This document shows, in pieces, positions 1 through 5,378 of a stretch of 5,754 nt of DNA; position 1 is the first letter of the stretch; the number at the start of each line of letters is the position of its first letter. The notes below the pieces were generated by a model. That model did not search any database. It worked only from the letters and a program-made list of their open reading frames with translations, and had not been told where the DNA came from. This DNA comes from Lachnospiraceae bacterium (lineage in GTDB: Bacteria > Bacillota_A > Clostridia > Lachnospirales > Lachnospiraceae): positions 1 to 5,754 of the forward strand of contig JAILOC010000180.1 of NCBI GenBank assembly GCA_024691045.1, written 5' to 3'. The translations under genes were made by a program, and so were the position numbers.

Positions 1-423
1 GGGATTGGAGAACACTTCGATAGTAAGGGGTTCTGAAGGAGTATAGTTATTATCGGGTGTTGCACCCTTGAAATATGAAAGGGGAACGTAGGTCTTGCCA
101 TCCATAAAGCGGTCCTTGAGGAACTGGAGCTCCATTGTGCTAAGAGGCTGGGGCCCCTTAAGGAAATTAAGCATTTCGATGCCTGCATCCGTATTAACTG
201 CGTAGGCGCAGAGCGCACATACGGTAAGGGCTGCGGTTTTGAAAGGCGAATCCATTGAACACTCCGGAAGGGCCTGAAGCTCTGCAAGACTTCCGGGGAT
301 GTCCTTAAAGGTGAAGCTTTCCGTCTGCTTGCCTGATGCAGCAGATGCACTGCGGACCGCATCACCTACGGCATTTCCGATCTCCTGAGCGGCCTTGCTT
401 TTGATCTGATCCAATAATCCCAT
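1..423 (-). CDS. Partial conserved hypothetical protein (DUF6935-like), C-terminus off the left edge
   Basis: The reading frame is open for 141 codons from ATG at 423-421 to the window edge, so the 3' end is missing. The start is preceded by AAAGGAG with a 5-base spacer. The protein begins MGLLDQIKSKAAQEIGNAVG, a probable amphipathic helix of about 30 residues rich in Ala, Ser and Lys. A compact domain follows with SLAELQALPE (about residues 44-53), PFKTAALTVCALCAYAV (about 60-76), the signature LNFLKGPQPLS (about 85-95), and then YVPLSYFKGATPDNNYTPSEP. There is no signal peptide, and the Ala/Cys-rich stretch looks like a buried helix rather than a membrane segment, so the protein is probably cytosolic. 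From memory this pattern matches an uncharacterised Firmicutes family, which I believe is DUF6935; no biochemical role is known to me. It lies 14 bases downstream of the sensor-GGDEF gene on the same strand, so the two are probably co-transcribed. The gene call is firm, the family name moderate and the function unknown. Confidence 0.85.
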   Translation of the reverse strand, partial: MGLLDQIKSKAAQEIGNAVGDAVRSASAASGKQTESFTFKDIPGSLAELQALPECSMDSPFKTAALTVCALCAYAVNTDAGIEMLNFLKGPQPLSTMELQFLKDRFMDGKTYVPLSYFKGATPDNNYTPSEPLTIEVFSNP

Positions 424-428
424 AAACT

Positions 429-435
429 CTCCTTT
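429..435 (-). promoter_or_regulatory. Ribosome binding site of the partial downstream gene
   Basis: Reading the minus strand, AAAGGAG sits 5 bases before ATG at 423-421, immediately after the TAA stop (440-438) of the upstream GGDEF gene. It fixes the start of the partial gene, and its position in the 14-base gap supports one transcript for both genes. Confidence 0.8.
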
Positions 436-437
436 CG

Positions 438-2339
438 TTAGATGACCCCTTTTATCATTTTCTTGTTCTGATACATTTTGTCATCCGCACGGTTTGTTAT
501 ATCCTGAACGGAGCTGTCAAAATTCTTGTCATATTCGGCAATGCCGCAGGCTATGGAAACAAAATCGTCCGGAAGCGGTATCTCCTTGGTGTAGGGACTG
601 AGTGATGCCGACAGTTCCTTCAGAAGCTCGTTTCTCTTTGCATAATCATTATCCGTAAGGACGGCAATGAATTCGTCCCCTCCGACTCTGTATACCGGGC
701 TGTGCTTAAAGATATTGCATATGAGCCTGCACGCCCTTATAAGATAAGCGTCTCCGGCTTCGTGACCGTTTACGTCGTTGACCAGCTTCAGATTGTTGAC
801 ATCGAACATCGCTATCGCAAATTCGTAATCCTCACCCGAATTGATCTTGGACTGCAGAAATGTCTCTTTATCCTCGTAGGCTCTCCTGTTGCTGACATTG
901 GTCAGAGGATCCTTCTTCATGATGTCCAGGAGCCTTTTATTGATGAGATCGAGATTCAGTGCATGGCGGAATTTGTCTATGACCAGACTGAGCCTGTTCT
1001 GATAGGATTGCAGATCGTGATTGATGATCCTGTTCATGCAGTCTCTGAACACTATATATCCGAAGGCGTCATATGCTTCATGAAGTGCGAGGAAAACGTA
1101 TAGATGATTGGAATCCTCGGGATCGTATCCGGGGACCAGTGAACGTGAGGGGAACTGGCTGTCTTCGAATTCCTTGCCGTTTTCCATGGAATACAGTACG
1201 TCCACGTGCGGACTGTAGCCTTCTCTGGAAAGGGAAATATCTGTATCGTTAAGAGAAAGTCTGAAGTTGGGCTCCAGCAGAACGTGGAAGGAATCTCCCT
1301 CAATGAAGTGATCCCGGAGCAGCAGGTCATGAAGGTTCGAAGTGAATTCTTCAAAGGAAACACTTGAGAGGACGGCAGAATCCATGGAATTGAGCTTTAT
1401 GTTGAAATATGTCGCATCCGCTCTCTTGGCGAATTCCGTACGTCCCATACGCCTTCTGGCGGCGTCGCTGTTGCCTTCTTCCAGACAGCCGCAGCTTTCA
1501 CCCGGAACGAATTCACCCTCGATGATCGTGGAGGAATCGCAGCTTTCACCGCTGAACAGTTTGCGGCATATATCACCGCATGCACTGCCCATTTTAACAA
1601 AGCACTGATCCACCGAGGCAATGGAGGGATAGAAGATCTGGCTGGCTTCTATATGATCGAAACCGGTCACAAGAACCTGCTCGGGAACAGATATGCCGTA
1701 TCTGTCAAGACTCATGCAGGCTTCCATGGCAAGCCCGTCATTGGCACAGATGAACACATCGGGAAGAGACCTTCCGGTTTCGCAGAATTCCTTCATATAT
1801 CTGGAAACGGCGGCATTTTCCCATTTGGTATAAAATACTTCCTTAAGAAGAGCGTCCTCATTACTATCATGGAGAAAGTCTCTGACGGCTTTTAATCTGA
1901 GTTCGGAATCCAGAGAATCGGCGGAACCTGCCAGAAAGATGATATCTTTGGCACCGTGATCTGTTCGCAGATGTCTGCACATCTCTATTGTGGCGGAGTA
2001 ATTATCGGATCCGATGTAATAGGTATCGTCGAATCTCGATCCCTGTACTATTACCGGGATGCCGGCCTCTTTGCTTCTTTCGATGATCGATTCCGGATAC
2101 CCTTTGAAATACAGACCGCTTCCGAATATGACGGCTGCATCGAAGTCGTGCAGGTCGGGAAGCTTGAAGATATTAAGATCACCTTTTCTGTTGTCTTCGC
2201 TGTCCGAATACATGGAATATCCCAGGAAAAGGAAGATGTCCGCACAGTCAGAACTGAGGGATTCCTCCATTCCCATCAGGAATTGTGACAATATTTCACA
2301 GCACCAGCCGGTTGTAAAGACCGCGATTTTTTTCTTCAT
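438..2339 (-). CDS. Cytosolic sensor diguanylate cyclase: LacI/PBP-like ligand domain fused to GGDEF
   Basis: This 633-residue protein is predicted to make cyclic di-GMP from two GTP in response to a small ligand. Residues about 3-280 resemble the effector-binding part of LacI/GalR regulators (periplasmic binding protein type I fold): the N-terminal KKIAVFTTGW strand, CANDGLAMEAC (198-208), GISVPEQVLVTGFDH (215-229), and a closing GESCGC (280-285). No DNA-binding helix-turn-helix precedes it, and no signal peptide or membrane segment is visible, so sensing is probably intracellular. Residues about 300-435 form an unassigned middle domain, possibly GAF-like. A helical linker (about 435-475) leads into the GGDEF domain: DPLTNVSNRR (477-486), FDVNNLKLVND (512-522), an intact GGDEF (553-557) and ADDKMYQNKK (618-627). 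The product-inhibition motif RxxD expected before GGDEF is replaced by FKHS. ATG at 2339 is chosen because AAGGAG lies 5 bases upstream; the in-frame GTG at 2366 falls at the predicted transcription start. The natural ligand cannot be read from the sequence. Confidence 0.93.
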   Translation of the reverse strand: MKKKIAVFTTGWCCEILSQFLMGMEESLSSDCADIFLFLGYSMYSDSEDNRKGDLNIFKLPDLHDFDAAVIFGSGLYFKGYPESIIERSKEAGIPVIVQGSRFDDTYYIGSDNYSATIEMCRHLRTDHGAKDIIFLAGSADSLDSELRLKAVRDFLHDSNEDALLKEVFYTKWENAAVSRYMKEFCETGRSLPDVFICANDGLAMEACMSLDRYGISVPEQVLVTGFDHIEASQIFYPSIASVDQCFVKMGSACGDICRKLFSGESCDSSTIIEGEFVPGESCGCLEEGNSDAARRRMGRTEFAKRADATYFNIKLNSMDSAVLSSVSFEEFTSNLHDLLLRDHFIEGDSFHVLLEPNFRLSLNDTDISLSREGYSPHVDVLYSMENGKEFEDSQFPSRSLVPGYDPEDSNHLYVFLALHEAYDAFGYIVFRDCMNRIINHDLQSYQNRLSLVIDKFRHALNLDLINKRLLDIMKKDPLTNVSNRRAYEDKETFLQSKINSGEDYEFAIAMFDVNNLKLVNDVNGHEAGDAYLIRACRLICNIFKHSPVYRVGGDEFIAVLTDNDYAKRNELLKELSASLSPYTKEIPLPDDFVSIACGIAEYDKNFDSSVQDITNRADDKMYQNKKMIKGVI

Positions 2340-2344
2340 ATGGG

Positions 2345-2350
2345 CTCCTT
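2345..2350 (-). promoter_or_regulatory. Ribosome binding site deciding the sensor-GGDEF start
   Basis: On the minus strand AAGGAG precedes ATG 2339-2337 with a 5-base spacer. It favours this ATG over the upstream in-frame GTG at 2366-2364, which has no comparable site and would lie at or before the transcription start. Confidence 0.85.
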
Positions 2351-2372
2351 GCCAAACGCGATACACAGAGTT

Positions 2373-2378
2373 ATTATA
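2373..2378 (-). promoter_or_regulatory. Minus-strand promoter -10 box for the sensor-GGDEF operon
   Basis: A perfect TATAAT reads on the minus strand, about 34 bases before the chosen ATG. Transcription would start near 2366 and give a leader of about 27 bases that includes the ribosome binding site. No good TTGACA-like -35 is seen at 16-18 bases: the best candidates (such as ACATTG) match poorly, and TTGAAT at 2392-2397 is only 13 bases away. AT-rich DNA lies further upstream (about 2380-2440). A weak -35 could mean activator dependence or low basal expression, but this is inference. Confidence 0.6.
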
Positions 2379-2422
2379 CCATATTTTTCCGATTCAATGT
2401 GTTAAGCTTGAATTTAATTATG

Positions 2423-2456
2423 ATATGCCTGTATTTTAATCTCCTGACAGGCATAT
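2423..2456. promoter_or_regulatory. Perfect 10-bp inverted repeat, candidate operator between divergent promoters
   Basis: ATATGCCTGT (2423-2432) and its exact reverse complement ACAGGCATAT (2447-2456) are separated by 14 bases. The dyad is centred near 2439.5, about 64 bases upstream of the predicted plus-strand start and about 73 upstream of the predicted minus-strand start. Neither predicted transcript would contain it, so a DNA-binding site is more likely than an RNA hairpin or terminator. Which regulator binds is unknown, and no regulator gene with a helix-turn-helix is seen in the window. Confidence 0.55.
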
Positions 2457-2464
2457 GTAACACG

Positions 2465-2492
2465 ACACTTTAGGATTTTCGCGGGAAAGTGT
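2465..2492. promoter_or_regulatory. 7-bp inverted repeat over the hydrolase promoter, candidate repressor site
   Basis: ACACTTT (2465-2471) and its exact reverse complement AAAGTGT (2486-2492) are separated by 14 bases. The dyad covers the -35 region and its right arm touches the first base of the TATAAT box at 2492, a place where a bound protein would block RNA polymerase. Its spacer length equals that of the neighbouring 10-bp dyad. A 7-bp match could arise by chance, so the call rests mainly on position. Confidence 0.4.
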
Positions 2493-2497
2493 ATAAT
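2492..2497 (+). promoter_or_regulatory. Plus-strand promoter -10 box for the hydrolase/transferase pair
   Basis: A perfect TATAAT is followed by a predicted start near 2504 and a leader of about 20 bases that holds the ribosome binding site. The -35 region at 16-18 bases upstream is poor (TTTAGG or TTAGGA), and no extended TGn element is present. The in-frame GTG at 2489 overlaps this promoter and so cannot be the translation start. Confidence 0.6.
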
Positions 2498-2512
2498 AGA
2501 CAGGTTAGAAAT

Positions 2513-2516
2513 GGAG
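2513..2516 (+). promoter_or_regulatory. Ribosome binding site deciding the hydrolase start
   Basis: GGAG lies 8 bases before ATG at 2525. It supports this ATG over the in-frame GTG at 2489, which lies inside the promoter. Confidence 0.7.
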
Positions 2517-2524
2517 TAACGCAT

Positions 2525-3463
2525 ATGGATTACAGACAATATCTGACGCAGTACTGGGATACGATCGATAAGGCAAATGCCGCAGATTATCCTAACGGAA
2601 CAGATCCTGAGGGATACAGATGCGAGAAGCATATCGCGTATATGGGAGATTACGACCCCGCACATATGCTGAATCTGTATTATCCCGAAGATTTCGGCGC
2701 AGGATCCGGAAGCCTTCCTTCAATCATCTATATCCACGGCGGCGGATGGATGTACGGCTCTGCCGATATTTCGGACAGATACCTCGGATATCTGGCAAGC
2801 CGCGGGTTTGCTGTTATGGCTATGAACTACAGGCTTCTTCAGCAGGGAAACCTGCAGGAGATGATGTCCGATATATTTGCCTCACTCCACTGGCTCGGAA
2901 AATACGGACCCGTCAGGGGATTTGATCTGTCGAAGGTTTTGGTGTGCGGTGATTCCGCGGGCGGTCACCTTTCCATACTTACCACCTGCCTTACGCTCAG
3001 CGAAGAGCTCAGGAAAATTTACGGTGTTGCAGAGCTTTCTTACGGAATAAGTGCCGTGTCGGTGAGCAGCCCCGTTGCGGAGACGGGAAGGCTTTATATT
3101 GCCGCAGCCGAGGATGCCGAGCTAGGACAGGGTACGGCTAAAGCGTATGTCGATATGATGCTCGGCGAGAAGGGCGAAGACGCACCCTGGAACGGTCATA
3201 TGGCAGCTTCTGAGGTTATCCCCGGCATCAAGCTTCCGCCCGTGCATATAATAGGTTCGGAAAGCGATGTGCTTACCGCACATACCGGATATCTGAGGGA
3301 AGTGCTCGATAAGAACGGCATTCCCTATGAGCTGTTTTATAAGAGCAGCAAGGAGGGGATACATCTTCTCCATGTTTACAATATAAGCCACTGGGAGTGG
3401 TATGAGAGTATTGAAGCCAATGAAAGCATGCTCGGATTTTTCAGAAAGGTTATAGCGGACTAA
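2525..3463 (+). CDS. Alpha/beta-hydrolase, carboxylesterase/lipase type (HGGGW, GDSAGG)
   Basis: This 312-residue protein has the hallmarks of a serine esterase of the alpha/beta-hydrolase fold, related to the hormone-sensitive-lipase/BD-FAE group. The oxyanion-hole motif HGGGW is at residues 71-75, after the strand SIIYI. The nucleophile elbow GDSAGG is at 142-147, with Ser144 as the predicted nucleophile. Asp248 in GSESDVL is the likely acid, and His283 in LLHVYNISH the likely base. The length is normal for the family, and no signal peptide or membrane segment is visible, so it probably acts in the cytosol. The substrate cannot be read from the sequence; short acyl esters on sugars or small molecules are typical of relatives. 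It is the first gene of a plus-strand pair, with the transferase gene starting 16 bases after its TAA. This spacing suggests one transcript and perhaps a shared role in removing or editing acyl groups on envelope precursors, which is inference. The catalytic residues are complete. Confidence 0.93.
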   Translation: MDYRQYLTQYWDTIDKANAADYPNGTDPEGYRCEKHIAYMGDYDPAHMLNLYYPEDFGAGSGSLPSIIYIHGGGWMYGSADISDRYLGYLASRGFAVMAMNYRLLQQGNLQEMMSDIFASLHWLGKYGPVRGFDLSKVLVCGDSAGGHLSILTTCLTLSEELRKIYGVAELSYGISAVSVSSPVAETGRLYIAAAEDAELGQGTAKAYVDMMLGEKGEDAPWNGHMAASEVIPGIKLPPVHIIGSESDVLTAHTGYLREVLDKNGIPYELFYKSSKEGIHLLHVYNISHWEWYESIEANESMLGFFRKVIAD

Positions 3464-3474
3464 AGGTTTCACCT
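3464..3474 (+). other. Small hairpin in the 16-base gap before the transferase start
   Basis: AGGT-TTC-ACCT can fold into a 4-bp stem with a 3-base loop. The only Shine-Dalgarno-like run near the transferase ATG is AAAGG at 3462-3466, which overlaps the hydrolase stop codon and lies 13 bases from the ATG. The hairpin would cover part of it. This suggests translation of the second gene depends on ribosomes finishing the first, but the stem is short and may not form. Confidence 0.3.
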
Positions 3475-3479
3475 GTCGT

Positions 3480-5375
3480 ATGAAAGAAAAGGCCATTAAA
3501 ATCATATTACCCATACTTGGCATTCTGCTGGCGTTCATCCTGATCCTGCTGTCCGCGGGTATTCTGTGGATGTACGCTATCTGGGGAAGGAATCTTACCA
3601 TCAACGACTTCCTTTTCCAGGTGGGAACCCTTGAAGGCACCGGTTCCGAGATGGTCGTTAAGTTCATCCTGTTCGCGCTTCTTCCTTCCCTGCTGCTTAC
3701 GGCGGGACTGGTCTTCTTGATTTATTTCCTCAAAAAGAAAAATATATACAGACCCGTTATGGGAAGGATCATGGTCGGCGCGTGCGGACTTGTATTCTGG
3801 TGCGTTCTGATATTTGCGGTAAAGTGGCTTAAGGTGGATGATTATTTCGGATTTGCGGGATTCAGGGCATCCGCCGAAGGAGCCTATGTTCCGCCTGAGA
3901 TAGTAACTATTGTTCCGGTGCAGACCGTTCAGACCGGCGGAAGTGAAAATGCAGAGCCGGGAGAATGGGACTATCTTCAAAGCTTTCTTGCAAGTGAGAT
4001 GACCCCCTGGGAAAAGAACGATTCAAGGGATTTTGTGGAGAGCTATTATATTGATCCCTCGACGATAGATATAGTCTTTCCGGATAAAAAGAGAAATCTG
4101 ATCTTCATATATCTGGAGTCTATGGAGGTTACTTTTGCCGATAAAGGGGTCGGCGGAGCATTTGATGAAAATGTAATAAAGAATCTGACACTGCTGTCAC
4201 AGGAAAACGAGAACTTCTCCGGAACATACGGAGCGGATTCGATGCTGGACGGCGGATATGCCTATAACGGCGGAACCTGGACAATGGGTGCTATCTTCTC
4301 CTCTACCTCGGGACTTCCTCTTCAGACCGGAGGCATCGAAAGAAATGAGATGAACACCCAGGAGTCATTCTATCCATCCATAACAACTCTCGGTGACATC
4401 CTTGAGGAACAGGAGTACAGACAGATATTCCTTATCGGATCATCCGCGGTATTCGGCGGAAGAAAGCTCTATTTCCAAAATCACGGCGATTTTGAATTCA
4501 GGGATCTTATCTGGGCAAAGCAGAGCGGACATATCCCCGGCGGATATTACGTGTGGTGGGGATATGAGGATCAGAAGCTTTTTGAATACGCCAGGGAAAC
4601 ACTTACCGAGCTCGGCGAGGGTGACCGGCCGTTCAATCTGACCATGCTTACGGTAGATACACACATGGTCGGCGGATATACATGTGAGCTCTGCGGAGAT
4701 GAATTCGAAAACAGCTATTCGAATGTATATGCCTGCTCGGATAAACAGGTAAGTGAGTTTGTCGACTGGATAAAGCAGCAGGATTTCTACGAAAATACAA
4801 CGATCATCCTCATGGGAGATCATCCGACCATGGATGGAATGTATTGCAGGAATATCGATCCTTCTTATGTAAGAAGGGTTTATACCTGTATCATCAACGC
4901 ACCTGTTACTCCGGTAAGAGATGCGTACAGATCATATTCAACTCTAGATATGCTCCCTACAACACTTACCGCGATAGGTGCCATGATACCGGGAGGAAGA
5001 CTGGGACTGGGAACAAGTCTTTATACGAACCAGAGAACGCTCACCGAGGAACTCGGATATTCCGCGGTCTCAGGCTCGCTTTCAAGATATTCTTCATTCC
5101 TTGCGGAGCTTGCAAGCATAGTACCCGTGGATGAGTTCGGAAATCCCATGATAACTAATGAGGACGGCAGCATAACAATCAAGTACCCCGACGGAAGTAC
5201 GAGCACTATGTACCCCGACGGAAGCCAGGCCAATCTTTACATCGACGGAAGCCAGCTTCTGATTGCTCCTGACGGTACAGTAACTTACGTATATCCTGAC
5301 GGAACCGCAACAAATGAAATACCGGCCGGCTTATTGCCGACCGGTGAAACTGTTCAGGAAACGGTTATTCCGTAG
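3480..5375 (+). CDS. LTA synthase/MdoB-family membrane phosphoglycerol transferase with a YPDGS-repeat tail
   Basis: This 631-residue protein is a membrane-anchored alkaline-phosphatase-superfamily enzyme of the LTA synthase/phosphoglycerol transferase group, which move glycerol phosphate from phosphatidylglycerol onto envelope polymers. Three membrane segments are seen (about residues 7-34, 61-84 and 95-117), fewer than the five of classical LtaS, followed by an extracellular linker. In the catalytic domain (about 200-545) the expected metal and nucleophile positions are present: Glu213 in YLESME, Thr266 in GGTWTMG, His395 in TVDTHM, and Asp447-His448 in MGDHPTMDG. The TWTMG...SGLPL context resembles E. 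coli MdoB more than LtaS, so the acceptor may be a glycan rather than a growing teichoic chain. Cys402, Cys405 and Cys419 cluster near the active-site loop and could form a disulfide. Residues 561-614 are six 9-residue repeats (xDG[S/T]xxxx[Y/A]). The ATG at 3480 is the only credible start, with a weak ribosome binding site. No signal peptidase site is evident, so the protein probably stays anchored. Confidence 0.9.
   Translation: MKEKAIKIILPILGILLAFILILLSAGILWMYAIWGRNLTINDFLFQVGTLEGTGSEMVVKFILFALLPSLLLTAGLVFLIYFLKKKNIYRPVMGRIMVGACGLVFWCVLIFAVKWLKVDDYFGFAGFRASAEGAYVPPEIVTIVPVQTVQTGGSENAEPGEWDYLQSFLASEMTPWEKNDSRDFVESYYIDPSTIDIVFPDKKRNLIFIYLESMEVTFADKGVGGAFDENVIKNLTLLSQENENFSGTYGADSMLDGGYAYNGGTWTMGAIFSSTSGLPLQTGGIERNEMNTQESFYPSITTLGDILEEQEYRQIFLIGSSAVFGGRKLYFQNHGDFEFRDLIWAKQSGHIPGGYYVWWGYEDQKLFEYARETLTELGEGDRPFNLTMLTVDTHMVGGYTCELCGDEFENSYSNVYACSDKQVSEFVDWIKQQDFYENTTIILMGDHPTMDGMYCRNIDPSYVRRVYTCIINAPVTPVRDAYRSYSTLDMLPTTLTAIGAMIPGGRLGLGTSLYTNQRTLTEELGYSAVSGSLSRYSSFLAELASIVPVDEFGNPMITNEDGSITIKYPDGSTSTMYPDGSQANLYIDGSQLLIAPDGTVTYVYPDGTATNEIPAGLLPTGETVQETVIP
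5160..5321 (+). repeat. Six in-frame 27-base repeats encoding YPDGS-type units
   Basis: The units encode EDGSITIKY, PDGSTSTMY, PDGSQANLY, IDGSQLLIA, PDGTVTYVY and PDGTATNEI. Period 9 is exact across all six units, with a DG[S/T] turn and alternating polar and apolar residues, a pattern that suggests short beta-strands joined by tight turns. DNA identity is high only between units 2 and 3, which share TACCCCGACGGAAG at their junctions. The array is therefore old and held by selection on protein rather than recently expanded. The pattern recalls the G-box of Tcp10_C/CPAP proteins, which forms an open single-layer beta-sheet. Confidence 0.8.
5321..5345 (-). terminator. GC-rich hairpin inside the transferase 3' end, possible terminator of the convergent GGDEF gene
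   Basis: The arms ACCGGCCGGC (5321-5330) and GCCGACCGGT (5336-5345) pair over 10 positions with one mismatch around a TTATT loop. Read on the minus strand, the hairpin begins 33 bases after the GGDEF stop at 5379 and is followed by the moderately T-rich ATTTCATTTGTTG. Read on the plus strand, it is followed by GTGAAACTGTT, not a T-run, so it does not look like a terminator for the transferase. The T-tract is imperfect, so the call is tentative. Confidence 0.4.
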
Positions 5376-5378
5376 TTC

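Noticed and set aside
702..1103. Plus-strand open frame of 133 codons inside the sensor-GGDEF gene
   Set aside because: It lies opposite the conserved middle and GGDEF domains of a well-supported gene, has no convincing ribosome binding site and shows no recognisable motif. It is a shadow of the real coding frame.
2340..2366. Extended N-terminus of the sensor-GGDEF protein from GTG at 2366
   Set aside because: The extra nine residues lie at the predicted transcription start and include the AAGGAG site that serves ATG 2339.
2423..2456. The 10-bp inverted repeat as a transcription terminator
   Set aside because: The flanking genes diverge from this region, so no transcript from the window should end here, and no T-run follows either arm.
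2489..2524. Extended N-terminus of the hydrolase from GTG at 2489
   Set aside because: The GTG overlaps the TATAAT promoter box, and the extension contains the GGAG site that serves ATG 2525.
3122..3667. Minus-strand open frame of 181 codons across the hydrolase/transferase junction
   Set aside because: It spans two well-supported plus-strand genes and encodes a low-complexity sequence without a recognised domain. The plus-strand genes have complete catalytic motifs in the same DNA.
3507..3980. Minus-strand open frame of 157 codons under the membrane part of the transferase
   Set aside because: It is the reverse reading of hydrophobic codons, rich in Arg, Gln and Glu with no domain, and it overlaps clear transmembrane segments on the plus strand.
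4440..4823. Minus-strand open frame of 127 codons under the transferase catalytic domain
   Set aside because: It lies opposite conserved active-site motifs and has no recognisable family pattern.
5160..5321. The 27-base repeats as a CRISPR array or DNA-level tandem repeat
   Set aside because: The units are contiguous and in frame, conserve protein rather than DNA, and have no unique spacers.
5321..5345. The GC-rich hairpin as terminator of the transferase gene
   Set aside because: It ends 27 bases before the stop codon of that gene (5373-5375) and is followed on the plus strand by GTGAAACTG rather than a T-run.
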